Origin: Corallium rubrum | Taxonomy: Eukaryota; Cnidaria; Anthozoa; Scleralcyonacea; Coralliidae | Assembly (NCBI GenBank): GCA_964035015.1 | Contig: CAXIUP010000130.1 | Location: forward strand, 62,001-126,000 | Length of the DNA stretch: 64,000 nucleotides | Direction of reading: 5' to 3' | Shown: positions 52,233 to 64,000 of the stretch, one piece after another | Numbering within the stretch: position 1 is the first letter of the stretch | How the letters are laid out: the number at the start of each line of letters is the position of its first letter | The notes under the pieces: model-generated | Seen by the model: only the letters and a program-made list of their open reading frames with translations | Databases searched by the model: none | What the model was told of the DNA's origin: nothing | Position numbers and translations under genes: made by a program

Positions 52233-52862
52233 TACCATTTTTATTGTTGACTGTGTCAAATTATGCATTATATATATGCTTTTCATTTCATTTCTACGAT
52301 CAAATCTAGTTTGGAAAAAAGCTAAAGTTCAACCTTTTTGGCCAAGTTGTTGTCGTGTCAACTCAAGTAGAAGACAACGAGGAACCTTCAGCAAAGATTC
52401 CGAGATTTGAACACGGTGGAACGATTCATCGTCGTCTGGATTTTCTTCGACAAGAACCCCGACTTCTGCAACAGTTTTAGACATACATGTGCCCACTATA
52501 CAACGGCATCGAATGCCGCTAGATCTGACGACCATGAGCGCGGCCTGGTTGCTGTAAGTGGTGATTCCTACATAGAGCACCATTCCTCCGCTCCACTTCT
52601 TCAACCGAAGTCATCATCCTCGATGGTAACCAGCTTACGTCACCAGTGCCTATGGTGGAAAACAGCACACCAAAAGATGTAGTGTACGTGCATGTATCTA
52701 ACACCTCCGTCCGCTGCTGGATTTTTCCTGTGGTTATTTCGCTAAATAAAATAAGTCAAAGTGGGAACTTTCCGTGCACGATAATCTGCCTTGTTTTGGG
52801 GAAAGCTTTACTGTCCTTGTCCATACAACCTCCAGATGATGGTGTGATCTCTGACGTGTGGT

Positions 52863-53291
52863 ATGCATGGTTTAGTTGTCAACTGCATACGTCTTGGTAT
52901 CAAGGTGTACGATTCTTCTACTCAAGGTGCACGTAATCTGTTACCAAATGAAGCTTCGTCTACTTTAGAAAATGTCTCTCCAGTACAACTACAGCCACCC
53001 GTTTGTGTTCGACTGAGTGATTCAGATACCTCATCTCGACTTGGTTTTCAAATCCAAAAATTACGAAGACGAAATGCTACTGCATTATTTGTATATAACA
53101 GATGAACTGTATTGCTGTATGGTACCGAAGATAGTGATATCATGCTTATCGACAACCACCAACATGGCGATAATATGGGATCTGTCATTGTTAAAGGAAC
53201 ATTCAGTTGTTTGCCTGAATTTCTAAATAGCATGCGAAGCACCCTGAACATGATCGAAACTTCTTATGGAGAGCTAATAATATTCTGTTAA
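52863..53291 (+). pseudogene. Decayed coding relic with DxH-type motif
   Basis: One frame, interrupted by a single TGA at 53103, reads VVNCIRLGIKVYDSSTQ, LLPNEASSTLEN, then ATALFVYN | TVLLYGTEDSDIMLIDNHQHG. The string CI..G...YD....LLP.EA and a downstream hydrophobic strand ending D-(S/N)-H resembles a cysteine-peptidase-like domain found in large transposon-encoded proteins. This is from memory of the pattern and is not certain. Confidence 0.35.
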
Positions 53292-54360
53292 TGCTCTATT
53301 AATTAATTTTAAAGACTCGTTTCAATTCAAATTTTGTTATGATAATAATTATAGAGAATGGATTTTGCCAAAAGCATTATAGTGCGTTTTGGCATAAGAC
53401 GGCGGTGTTTTTAGTGTATGCTTGATACCTGAGTTTATATAACATTATTTAATAAAGTTGCAGACGATATACAACAATAGATGTGTGATATGGTACACGG
53501 GAAACCACCATCGGTTGCGCTCACCTTCATTTTGGTGTCTTTGTGCAGAAAGGGTATCAAGCGGTTGGTTTGTCTAAAGAGTAATAAGGCTGTTAATTGA
53601 GCCTTTGGCATAATTAAATATAGGATGCTCGGTTACCAAGGTAAATGTGATATGGACAGTTTTAGTTGTCAGTAATGATTTTTTTGGGGGTGGAATCCAA
53701 AAATAGACCTCTTACACTTATTCCCTTGGCCGGAAGACAAAAAATGCTTATAAACAATGAATTTAAAACGATTTGCATGCTCTGTTAGGCGGAACTTTTA
53801 AGATCAAACACGCGAGGAAGAGTGTTTTACGCAATATCCAAACCTTGGGAAGTGGGTTGAATCTAGAGTGGTCGTTTTAACGTCTTGTGCAAGGGGTCTA
53901 TACTAGCTGTTCGAGGCTACCACAGGAGTATAGATCCAAATCGACCCCACCAACGTTTCAAATCTGCTATTGTTGCTAGTGCGACCAATAAACCCCTGCA
54001 GTGGGCTTTTTTATATTCTACGTATACCCAACTATAAAATGATTCGCAAAATCTTGATAAGATCAGGAATAAATTTCCTGCAAAGGGTTTGATTCCCTTT
54101 TAATGCGTTGGTTATCATGAAGTATACGTGATCATAAGTTATGTTATTAAACACCGAGAAGAGCATCTGGCTCAATTAAAACCGACGTTCGAGGTATTCA
54201 ACTTTCTTTAGACTTTTTTTCCGAATTCCCAAAGGCATGCATGGGATTGAAAAAAAAGGAATATTATATAATGGTTTGCATTCGCATTCCGTCCTGTCCA
54301 AAAATGATTGAAAAAGAGGAAGCGACGACAATATGCACCATTTATCGCCAATAGAGAATG
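53292..54360. other. No gene recognised
   Basis: AT-rich sequence with only short ORFs; no repeat that I could match elsewhere in the window. Confidence 0.5.
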
Positions 54361-54415
54361 ACGCAAACTCAGTTCATGATGACCCTGCAAACATGTTATC
54401 TCGTTCCGCTCAATA

Positions 54416-54806
54416 ATGATGGTAAAAAAATCAGAACAAAATATGATGTTAGAGAACGTGAACTAAACTCTGTCATGTGCAGTGAATATGCTACCCCACA
54501 TAGGCAGTATGGCCAAAAATCGCCCCATTTTACAAATGAAAGAAATAGTTAACCAATTCAGCTGAAATTTGGATATCATACTTGTCTCAGGAATTTATGA
54601 TGATGCTAAAAAAATCAGAAGAGAAGATGATGTTGGAGAATGTTAACTAAACTCTGTCATGTGCAGTGAATATATGCTACCCCACATAGGCAGTATGGCC
54701 AAAAATCGCCCTGTTTTACAAGTGGAAGAAATATTTAACCAACTCAGCTGAAATTTGGACATCGTACTTGTCTCAGGGATTTCTGATGATGGTAAAAAAA
54801 TCAGAA
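54416..54806. repeat. Tandem repeat of about 185 bp, two copies and a partial
   Basis: GATGGTAAAAAAATCAGAA opens each unit; CTACCCCACATAGGCAGTAT and CTGAAATTTGGA(T/C)ATC follow. It runs straight into the 189-bp satellite. Confidence 0.88.
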
Positions 54807-56010
54807 GAAATCTAATGCCGTTTACAGAATCTCCATCTACCGTGCAGAAAATATTTTGTTGGCAAATCAATGTGTCATTTGATCTGAGTCATCATGCGCG
54901 CGTTAAGTGATATTCATATTAAAAAATATAAATAAATTACTTTGTTTACAGCTAAACATTCGTTTCGTAGACTGTCCTATGCAGAATTTTACAAGGCATC
55001 TGATGCCGTTTACAGAAATTTCGTCTACCGCGCAGAAAAGATTTTGTTGGGAAATGAATGTGTCATTTGATCTGAGTCACCATGCGTGCGTTAAGTGACG
55101 ATCATATTAAAAAAATATAAATAAATTACATTGTTTACAGTTGAACATTCGTTTCAAAGACTGTCCTATGCAGGATTTAACAAGGAATCTAATGCCGTTT
55201 ACAGAATCTCCGTCTACCTTGCAAAAAATGTTTGGTTGGCAAATCAATGGGTCATTTGATCTGAGTCGGAAAGCGCGCGCTAAGTGACGATGATATTAAA
55301 AAATCTAAATAAATTACTTCGTTTACAGTTGAACATTCGTTTCGTTGACTGTCCTATGCAGAATTTAACAAGGAATCTAGTGCCGTTTACAGAATCTCCG
55401 TCTACAGTGCAGAAAATATTTTGTTGGCAAATCAATGTGTCATTTGATATCAGTCAGCAAGTGACGATCATATTAAAAAATATAAAGAAATTACTTTGTT
55501 CACAGTTGTACATTCGTTTCATAGACTGTCCTATGCAGAATTTAACAAGGAATCTAATGTCGTTTACAGCATCTCCGTCTACCTTGCAGAAAATATTTTG
55601 TTGGCAAATCAATGTGTCATTTGTTCTGAGTCAGCAAGCGCGCACTAAGTGACGATCATATTAAAAAAATATAAATAAATTACTTTGTTTACAGTTGTAC
55701 ATTCGTTTCGTACACTGTCCTATGCAGAATTTTACAAGGAATCTAATGCCTTTTACAGAATCTCCGTCTACTGTGCAGAAAATATTTTGTTTGCAAATCA
55801 ATGGGTCATTTGATCTGAGTCAGCAAGCAAGCGCTAAGTGACGATCACATTAAAAAATATAAATAAATTACTTTGTTTACAGTTGAACATTCGTTTCGTA
55901 GACTGTCCTATGCAGAATTTAACAAGGAATCTAATGTTCAAAATATTTTGTTGGCAAATCAATATGTCATTTGATGTGAGTCAGCAAGCGCGCGTTACAA
56001 AATAGATGCT
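54807..56010. repeat. 189-bp satellite, right-arm array
   Basis: About seven units with spacing 188-191 bp (one or two shortened), each with AATCTAATGCCGTTTACAG, CAAATCAATGTGTCATTTGA and GAACATTCGTTTCGTAGACTG. Reverse-complement counterpart of 38050-38518. Confidence 0.92.
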
Positions 56011-57635
56011 CAGAAAATTTAGAAAAATAATGTAAATCACATATTTAATATCACTAGACGCAGAATTGCATAAGGAATCAAACGGTATATTTGGATTCGC
56101 TCTACCTAGCAGAAAATTTTTTAGATAGAGCGTGGCTTGTTTGTTATTAAATCTTAATAGATTATTAATATGGATTGAGAGGATTCTTAAAACATAATTT
56201 TACTTGAAGAAACGTAGTTTGTACTAACGTAAATGTCCTAAATTATCGACGGTGAATGATTATTTTGTGTTAAAGTTAGATTGAATGAGTTAAAAGACCT
56301 GCGAAACATTAGTCTTCGAAGCCAGACTGCTGCTCGGCTGCACCCCCTGGAAGTGCCATTGTGAAACATCGCTGAGCCGAATTGGCAGCCAGCTTAATTG
56401 GCAGTGAATTGGCAGCTGGCGAATTGGCAGCTAACTTCACGGGGTTTTCGGTTATGGTTCAACCGCTGATCGACCACTGATGGACCGCGGTTTTTGTTAG
56501 GTTACTTCTGAGCGGTACTGTAGTTGTTAATTGTTGTATAATATTAGATTTTTGAACTGCCAAATACATTTTATAATATACAACGTGGTCTGAGTCCGTA
56601 CAAATCAAAAAATTATATTTTGAAACACTGTACATATGTACTGCATAGTACAGTGAAACAAGAGAACAACTACAGTAGTAAACAGTGCTAGTGATACTAG
56701 CAATTAGGACACTTAAAAAAAAATAGTTGGTGATTGTCCTTTACTTTTGCCAAAAGGTGGTTGGGTTTTTTTGTTGTTTTTTTACTTGGAGTATACATGA
56801 CTCTTGTGGCAAGGGTTCCGTAAGATTTGGAAGATTTAATCATTTATCTTGAACATTTAACTTCAACTATTCACAATTAGCCAAATAAACACATGACAAG
56901 GTACTTCATCTTTAATAAAAGCAATCAGAAGAAAATAAGCTGCAGCTTTTATGCCAAATGTCTCTGATATAAACAGTCAATGGTTTTTTGGTGACCAAGT
57001 CTTGTAGGGGACCTTGTGTCCTTTTGCTGTGCACCAGCCTTAGGCAAATTTTTAAATTAAAATAAAATAAAAAGTTGCGGCTTTATATTTTAACTAGCTC
57101 ACAACCCTATGGGTACAACACAACTCTGACAACCACAACTTTAAAATTTAGGCAACACCCACTGCTTGTTTTCTCTGAACGAATATAAAGGTATCATGGG
57201 TCAAAACTCACGAACGTTATTGGTTTTCTGCTGTCTTTCAATTGCAAAGGCACATGCATAAATTTTTAACGTCGATAGAAGTTGTTTTAAAAAAAAAAAA
57301 ATGGGCCCTTTTTTGTGGGCAGGCGAGGATGATCACCAACTATTTTTTTTTAAGTAGCCTTACTGCATGGCATTTCAATTTATTACCAAGTCAAACCAAT
57401 TATATGACTCATCAAAATCATCGAACAAACAATCAAAGTCATATTGGTGTCCAGTTGGCCTAGCATTTGAACCCTATTTTGAGCCAACTTTACACAAAAT
57501 TTATCCCACCCTGCTTGCACATACAAAAAATAGGTACGCAATGCGTACATGTGACTACCGCTGTTAAGTACAGAACGAGATATAGACTTGAAATGCATGA
57601 AAATGTGTGAAAAGCACAGACACACACAAAAAAAT

Positions 57636-57790
57636 GGTGGATAAATCCTAGCTAGAGAACCACTCTAGTGGTGCTTTGAACAACCCAATTTAACTTTTAT
57701 CCACTGTGGATAAAATTTTATCAGTGGATAAAATTTTATATTAGGTTGTTCAAAGCATGATTAGTGCTGTTCTTTAGCTAGAACTTATCA
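57636..57790. mobile_element. Palindromic MITE
   Basis: CTAGCTAGAGAACCA...GCTTTGAACAACC is mirrored by GGTTGTTCAAAGC...CTAGAACTT around a core of TGGATAAAATTTTATC copies. Confidence 0.72.
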
Positions 57791-57837
57791 ACTAGATAAG
57801 CTATCTTGGCTTTGTACAACTCACCCCAGATCATATA

Positions 57838-57969
57838 CATATAGATTATTTTTGTGGAAACACCGTAAAATATTTGTTTGCTAAGCTTTCAGCCTGTTGA
57901 CTCAGGCCGAAACTGTTAGCAAATAAATAATTTTCATTGCGGTGTTTCCACAAAAATAATCTATATACA
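57838..57969. mobile_element. Foldback MITE
   Basis: ATATAGATTATTTTTGTGGA at the left is mirrored by TCCACAAAAATAATCTATAT at the right, arms about 28 bp, with further inner pairing. Confidence 0.82.
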
Positions 57970-58218
57970 TTATCGCCTTGAAAACTTTCAAAGAATTAAT
58001 CACTCGAGATAATCAACATTGTGTTCCAAAACAACATTTTACCTGCCATAAATATGCTGTCAGTGGCATTCACGTGTAATGCACATCACTGATATTTTGT
58101 GATTCTGCTAGTATTTTAAATAACACAGAACAACAATACTCAGTATTGTAGTTTCAACAGATATATTTCTTCATTTCAAGGCTTTCAACATATTCAAGGC
58201 TTTAAGTTTCCCAGCACT

Positions 58219-59410
58219 TCACAATAGCTTTACAACAATTTCAGTATCAAAATATACAATTGGTGGCATGTAGATTATAGAATGTTTCAGTACTTTCACA
58301 AGAGTTAGACTTCTGGTGTATCTACTATTCTGTGGACGGATCACTGTAGCAGCTCTGGTGTCCACAAACGTTGATTTCTTAATTTCATTATACAAGATAT
58401 TGAACAACACCTAAAACAAGTAAACAAAGCACCAAGTCAAGGTTTTGTAATGTCTATGTAACAGCCAACATATTTTGCTTAAACTAAATTAATCTAACCT
58501 TATTTATACTGGATAACTCTATCAGTTATATCTAAACAGTTATCCTCAGAGCTGCAGTAAGGGCCCACCCTCATTGGTCCAGTGTTACTACAGGAGGAAA
58601 CCTGAGTACCCGGAGGAAACCTGTGGTGTTTGGTAGAGTCAAACTGGAAGCACTGTTCTCACATGTGGCCAAGGTGAATTATTTTAATCAGATAACTGCA
58701 CCGTGCAGGTATTGAACCCAGCTCGCAGAGGTGAAAGGCACGTGCACTAACCACTATGCCACCAACACCACCTAGCATAAATTTCTTATATACAATGTAT
58801 ATAGTGTAAATACAGGGCACTGTGATATATACTTCTCGAACTCATTAATAATTCACAAACCAAACAGATAGGAAAATCATAAGCGAGACAAAGGTTTGGT
58901 ATGTGATCAAACAATTAATTTCCTGATTTGTTTGATCACGAAACAATGAAAGTTGTGTTTGCTCTAATATCAAAACATCTAGCTCGAAGTTGGTTAAAAC
59001 ACACTTCTCACTCTTAGTGTATGCACTGGTGTATGATATATACATGTGTACATGCAGTATAAACATGAGTCACTGACCAGTGAGCACAACACACAATTCA
59101 ACCAAAATTAAACTTATAAAGCGATTTTATCATTATAAATAATTTAGGTATATAGCAGTTTCTTCGATAAAAGAAGGTTGAAGGCCCAACTTCTAGCAAA
59201 AGCTGAATATTTCTAGTACTGCTATAAGTACAGTACCCTGTTTCCGACCAAGTACTTATAGATTTTGTATATAGTATATAAGATAAACAACGTCACAGTT
59301 TTGAAACTATTTCTTACCTTGTATAAACTGATCAATGTGGACAGAAACCGTTCCAAGAAGAAAAGATTTGCAAAGTAATAATTAACACTTTCAAAAATCA
59401 AAACTGTCAT
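58219..59410 (-). CDS. Candidate two-exon small protein, 94 aa, unrecognised
   Basis: Exon 1 is 59410-59318 (31 codons from ATG, donor CAAG|GTAAGA) and exon 2 is 58410-58219 (acceptor CTTGTTTTAG, 63 codons to TGA); both junctions are phase 0. Residues 1-45 are strongly hydrophobic (VNYYFANLFFLERFLSTLIS) and may form one or two membrane segments. Residues 50-94 are basic and mixed (DTRAATVIRPQNSRYTRSL). Two consistent splice sites make it better than a chance ORF. No family recognised and no poly(A) signal seen nearby. Confidence 0.4.
58555..58770 (-). mobile_element. tRNA-derived SINE
   Basis: On the minus strand the head has A-box-like TGGCATAGTGGTTAGTGC and B-box-like GGGTTCAATACC spaced as in a tRNA. 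A body with GTTTCCTCCGGGTACTCAGG follows, a word common in metazoan SINE or retroelement bodies. Confidence 0.65.
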
Positions 59411-59476
59411 CGAGAGAGCAACCAAAATGCAAAGACTTGATTCACTTTAGTTTATTCCCCGCGAGGCCACGAAAAC

Positions 59477-59585
59477 AACTCGAGTACTTCCCGAATACTT
59501 GGCGATCAATGGCGATCTTCTTGACTATATGACGAGTACTTCCCGAATACTTGGCGATCAATGGCGATCTTCTTGACTATATGGC
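59477..59585. repeat. 54-bp tandem duplication
   Basis: GAGTACTTCCCGAATACTTGG ... GATCTTCTTGACTATATG occurs twice head to tail with one substitution, just upstream of the two-exon candidate gene. Confidence 0.92.
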
Positions 59586-60507
59586 GATGGCTGCACGAGT
59601 ATGACGTAAGTGCGGTTCAAGACACTCGCGCAAGCAAGCAACACGCCGACATTATGGCTACCGCTGACAGGTCAGCGGTAGTCACAAAAAAAAAGTCCTG
59701 TTTATATAACAAATTGTTATGAAAATCCACCATATTAATTTTTAAAATTTATATCCTGCGGACCAGCTGACATGTTAAAACATAATATTCTTCGCAATAC
59801 AGTATAAAAACAAACTCCTGGTATAGGTTATATGAAATAATTATATAGACAGAGTAAAATAATAAACTAAACAAAGAGTTCGACAAATATGTAGAGGTGT
59901 TCAACACTGCCTTATACAGCACTCTACTTTTTTATAATTTCACATACCTGAATCTGTATCCTGTGCAAAAATTATGAATGACGATTAATTGTATTCTCTA
60001 CCAACAAAAGTATATACTTTAGAAGACGTCCATATTTAGAAGTCACGTGTACATATATACCGTATATGGTAGGGGCTCTGTATGTGTCTGGCTCACGATT
60101 TTACCAAACCACTCTATGGCGTTGTAAATGGCCGATCACGAACCGTAAGTGCAGTATTAATTTCGAGTTTTACTATAAACCGATTCGTTTTAAACCATGG
60201 TGAAATGGTGATATCTTTGATACTGAATAGTTTTAGTTTCTTACTGGAACTGTTGTGAACTGAACTTAACTTAACTGAAGAGTTCTTCCAAGAACTGTTT
60301 CGTTAATGGCAAATAATGAGAACCGTGTAAAGATTTACAGTGTATACTTGTGTTTTGAAAAACCTTGGAGAAGCAATGAAGTAATACTGATGGTTGATGA
60401 AAAATCGAAGGGCCGCCTGGCCATGCTCCTTTTATACCAGAACTTTTTGTAATCAATGTGGTTCTTTTTTTTTCTTTTACTCGTCAAGGAGACATAAAAG
60501 AGGGAAA

Positions 60508-60555
60508 ATGGATGCCAGCACCAGTCAGAGTAGTGAAGTTAATGAGACTCAAGAG
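60508..60555 (+). CDS. Candidate first coding exon (right-arm copy)
   Basis: AAAATGGATG start context, 16 codons (MDASTSQSSEVNETQE), donor GAG|GTATGC. The mirrored copy at 32236-32283 is the same. The downstream side is occupied by a Helitron starting at 60754, so the rest of the gene is lost or distant. Confidence 0.3.
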
Positions 60556-61412
60556 GTATGCCTAAGATTTTCTTATCACCAGTAATACTTAGACAAATAG
60601 ATTGTGCGAGGTCCTTTTATATTTTCAGTATATTGCACCAAATTGCAGTTGTACCAGTATGATTGAACACTGTAATATATTTGGATTATTACTGTATTTA
60701 GTGTTCAAAGAGAGGATAATTATAGGACATTTTCACGCTTCATAAAAGACTAACTAGGAATACATAAATGCAACAACCCCTCACCCACTTTTGCATGCTT
60801 TTTTGAAACACCCCCCACCCAAACACCCACCCCCTGATTATAATAAGCACTCCTGATATACAGTCAAGTTAATTAAATAATTTATGGATAAGATGACCAA
60901 TAAAACTGATTTAATGAAGTTGAACATACCAATTTCATTATTAAATTCTGCTTGTAAAAAATATATTGTTTTTAGGAGGCTTCAAAAGGGATTATATTTA
61001 GCAAACCTTCAAATGGCTTCCCTATACATACATGTTTTGCAAAGGCAGAAATAAAAAATTACATTTAAATAGTCTGAGATAAAACAATTCAGTATAATCG
61101 GATTCCTGAAAGAAGTATTAATAAACAAATCAACGTTTCAGTCGAAAATTTGGAAATATAACCAAGAAAATCGACAAAGCCCATGAGTATTTTTAATAAT
61201 AAGTCAATGAAAAACATCGCGTCTACATAGTGTTTTAAGTTAGCTTTAGTTAAGCTGACTTATGGTTTGAACGAGCAAAGGGAAAGCACATTGTTTTAGG
61301 TTAAGCGAAAACTTGAAAACAACATAAGGACAACGTCAAGGTATACTGAACTGTATACCGTTCTTGGCATTTACACAATATATAAATACTAAATAAATAT
61401 AATTATTTATAA

Positions 61413-61538
61413 TCCCCGAGCCGGGTGGAGGGCCGAAGGCCCGGAGCCTGGTGAGGGTGCTAATCTCGACACGCGTGGAGTCCATTTTACACGCGTGTAG
61501 AAAAAGTGAGGGAGAGGAAATCTCAGACATAGTTTATT

Positions 61539-61569
<31 letters not shown>

Positions 61570-62461
61570 GTTTAGTACGGTGTCACGCGGTAGGAATTGA
61601 CTAGCGATGAAGAAAACTATAAACTCTCAAGCAAATAGTATTTTGCCTTTGTTTATTTAAACGAAACGAAATGGAGCACAAAGAAAAGAAGGATACAAAC
61701 AACTTGTTTAATATATCTTGAAGAGAAACCAGAGAACTTGAAGAAACCAAACACCGTGTCGCCGTATGGTAAACAAGAACTCGATCTGAATTGCAGTGTT
61801 TGTAGTAACTCCGTGGTCAAAATACGGTAGGATTCTTGTTGTTTTCATGTTTTCGCTTATTAACCTAAACAATATACAGCTTCACGTTTTCATGCTTTCC
61901 CTTTGCTCGTCCAAACCATAAATCAGCTTAATTAAAGCTAACTTAAAAGTAAAACACTACCTTTATATAAAGCTTAAATGTATTATTACATGTAAATACT
62001 CATGGGCTTTGGCGATTTTTTTGGCTGTACAGTATTTCCAAATTTTCGACTGAAACGTTGTCTGTTTAATACTTCCTTCTAGAATCTGATTCTAGCGAAT
62101 TGTTTTTATCTCGGACTCTATTTTAAATGTAATTTTTGAGCTGTTGACTTTTAATTCTGCCTTTGCAAAACATGCATGTATATGTATAGGGAAGCCATTT
62201 AAAGCTTGTTAAAATAATCCCTTTTGAAACCTCCTAAAAACATATTTTGTACAACCAGAATTTAATAATGAAATCTAAGTTTTGCTTTGATATGTAGAAT
62301 TATGTTGAGGATTATCATTTGTTTATATATCTGTTTGTTTTTATATTGACTGTACATCAGTGCTTATTTTAATCAGGGTTGGTGGGTCATTGGGTGGGGG
62401 GTGTTTCAAAAGAGCATTTAATAAAAGCCGGCGAGGGGTTGTTGCATTCATGTATTTCTAG
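61413..62461 (+). mobile_element. Nested Helitron, right arm
   Basis: A|TCCCCGAGCCGGG ... TGTATTTCTAG|TA, 1049 bp, matching 29020-30065 in the left arm in the mirrored orientation. Confidence 0.78.
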
Positions 62462-62734
62462 TACTAAATAAATGCAAATCCCCTACCGTTAACTTTAAGA
62501 CAACTGAGTGACCACAAACACTGCAATTCATCGAGTTTTTGTTTACCATACAGCGTTTGGTTTCTTCAGGTTCTCTGGTTTCGCTTCAAGATTATATTAA
62601 ATCAGCTCTTTGTTTCTTAGTTGACTCTTTCACTATGCTTTTCTTCGTTGTTCTCTTTTAAATTTCAAGTAGAGCTTGAGTAATTTAACAGTTACCAGCA
62701 CCCAGCTATCCGAAGTGCGCAAGTTGTGGATTTG

Positions 62735-62737
<3 letters not shown>

Positions 62738-62802
<65 letters not shown>
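62738..62802. repeat. AT microsatellite
   Basis: Pure AT run of about 65 bp, versus 47 bp in the left-arm counterpart. Confidence 0.95.
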
Positions 62803-62805
<3 letters not shown>

Positions 62806-63131
62806 AACAGGTTTCAGAATTACTTTCAGCTTTTCATCTCGCGTGTAAAGTGGACTCCACGCATGTCGAGATTAGCACCCTCACCGGGCTCCGGGCCTTT
62901 GGCCCTACGCCTGGGCTCGGGGATTATGCCGTTTTTGAGTTCTCATATTTTTGTGGAATTTAACCTTCCCTACTGCCCCCCCCCCCCCGGAGACAAAATA
63001 GTATAATATTTCCTGGTATAAATGAGAGGGATCTATGCATTTCATAGTACAAATCAAAACATACATGCTCAGTAGAATTAGGAGATATTATACACATACA
63101 AATACACAGAAACAAACAGTAGGATAGCTAT

Positions 63132-63623
63132 TTATTTAGATTCGCCATTAAAATCACTAACCGCTAATAATAATATATGTAATATATGTAACATATAGAT
63201 GTAATAGATGTGTTGAACTGTCCAAGATTGCTCATCTTCTCCTGCCATTTCTGTGCTGCCTTCTGCTTCGCTTTCACTAACTTCAGCACTATCACTTTCT
63301 TGAGAAACATCTATATCAATATCTAAGTCTTCGTCTTCATTTTCTAACCCAGAAGATCCAAACATTTCATCACATTTCTCACGCAAAATTACGTTTGTAG
63401 AAGAGGACGCCATTATGGTGTTGTTGGAAATTTAGCATGTGTTCCGCAACATTTATTAGCATAACAAAGCAGGAAATTTCTGCGCAGTAAACGCCATTTG
63501 ATTGGCCAATAACTGGTAATTTATTTTACAACAATATTAAAGACAGCCTGTGTAGGAAAAAGGAAAATGAAAATGGTGGTGTTTTTTCTGCAGGTGGTAC
63601 AGGGTGGTGTAGTAAGGAAAGGG
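63132..63623 (-). pseudogene. 5' end of a second piggyBac-like element
   Basis: TTAA at 63624-63627 adjoins GGAAAGGG, i.e. CCCTTTCC reading into the minus strand, like the CCCTTTG end of the piggyBac at 35.1 kb. Inside is an ATG ORF (63413 down) with an acidic Ser/Glu/Asp-rich N-terminus (ENEDEDLDIDIDVSQESDSA) like piggyBac N-termini. The transposase core and the other end are missing; the piece stops at the inverted-duplication boundary. Confidence 0.4.
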
Positions 63624-63627
63624 TTAA

Positions 63628-64000
63628 GCTGGCTATGTAGGATTTGTAGGATTTTTCAGTGTGGTTAATATTTGGAAGTTAAAATTCTATATAAAAGGAT
63701 TACGTTTATCCATTCTGTTCAACCAGCGATAATGATGACCAGCACACGTAGACAATGCACATCTATAAAATAATGTGGTAAATTACAGTAGTTGCACATT
63801 CAATTTCTAAGATTCTTCAAATTGAAATTGGCCGGTCTTCATGTGTCATTTACATTCCATACTCCAAATACATTCATTATTTGAAATGGATTTTTAAATA
63901 TAATTTTCCGTGCCCCAGGATTGGTCCATTCCCCCTTGGAAAACATGGACATTAGATTGCTCTAAAAACGAAATTAAAGAAATGCCCTATTTGCAATATT
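63628..64000. other. No gene recognised
   Basis: AT-rich window end without supported features. Confidence 0.5.

Larger units (their letters stand above)
57532..59690. other. Segment present only in the right arm
   Basis: The left arm runs from TGCACATACAAAAAA directly into AAAGTCCTGTTT. The right arm has 2.16 kb between these words. The segment opens and closes with GTGACTACCGCTG / CAGCGGTAGTCAC-like words, so it may be a DNA transposon, or the left arm may have deleted it. It holds MITEs, a SINE and a two-exon gene candidate. Confidence 0.7.
60754..62923 (-). mobile_element. Outer Helitron, right arm
   Basis: Minus strand: A|TCCCCGAGCCCAGGCG at 62923 to GTATTCCTAG|T at 60754. It is the paralogue of 28567-32036 without the third Helitron. 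It contains the nested copy 61413-62461. Confidence 0.75.
54807..63061 (-). repeat. Right arm of the large inverted duplication
   Basis: Reverse complement of 28430-38518, minus the left-arm-only insertions and plus a segment at 57532-59690. The outer boundary is the last shared base of CAAATCAAAAC near 63061. Poly-C at 62980 corresponds to poly-G at 28500. Confidence 0.88.

Noticed and set aside
51876-52286. Thr-Tyr-Leu-Pro repeat protein on the minus strand
   Set aside because: Translation of the TAGG microsatellite.
52329-52704. Overlapping ORFs on both strands near 52.4-52.7 kb
   Set aside because: No recognisable motif, overlapping opposite frames and no splice or start context that I can support.

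Overview
The window looks like animal nuclear DNA from an early-branching metazoan, most likely a cnidarian or possibly a sponge. It is AT-rich, its genes are split by spliceosomal introns, and it carries intron-containing nuclear tRNA genes. It also holds an Eph-type receptor tyrosine kinase ending in a SAM domain, a THAP zinc finger, and a very mixed transposon load: BEL/Pao, Penelope-like, non-LTR, piggyBac, hAT, Helitron, tRNA-derived SINEs and many foldback MITEs. Lineage is an inference; no single marker fixes it.

Layout. 0-6 kb: microsatellites, a trio of tRNA genes (Gln-CTG, Arg-TCT, intron-bearing Leu-CAA), degenerate 'ACTCC' repeats and a non-autonomous hAT-like element. 6.1-20.8 kb, minus strand: the main host-type gene. 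Seven exons with correct splice sites and matching phases encode a P-loop NTPase joined to a C-terminal nuclease-like domain, resembling the Crinkler/RHS (CR-type) class of eukaryotic effector proteins. Its introns hold a Penelope-like relic, a TIR element whose only ORF is a lone THAP domain, and several palindromic MITEs. 21.9-28.0 kb: a complete BEL/Pao retrotransposon with identical 186-bp LTRs and a GGACA target duplication, inserted in an older hAT relic.

28.4-63.1 kb is dominated by a large inverted duplication (left arm about 28.43-38.52 kb, right arm about 54.81-63.06 kb, spacer about 16 kb). Because the arms are paralogues, insertions in one arm have an empty site in the other. A Helitron (30619-31912), a 70-bp-TIR MITE (34387-34906), a foldback (34217-34368) and a piggyBac (35099-37858) are left-arm only. 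A 2.2-kb segment carrying a two-exon small gene candidate is right-arm only. An outer Helitron and a Helitron nested in it are shared by both arms.

The spacer holds a truncated non-LTR reverse transcriptase, the 3' exons of the Eph-type kinase (40.7-47.35 kb, introns full of microsatellites and an antisense BEL/Pao gag fragment), a hairpin-unit minisatellite, an 850-bp direct duplication and decayed coding relics. Several otherwise intact ORFs are broken by apparent one-base losses, mostly at short homopolymers. This is either decay or residual consensus error and should be settled before calling them pseudogenes.
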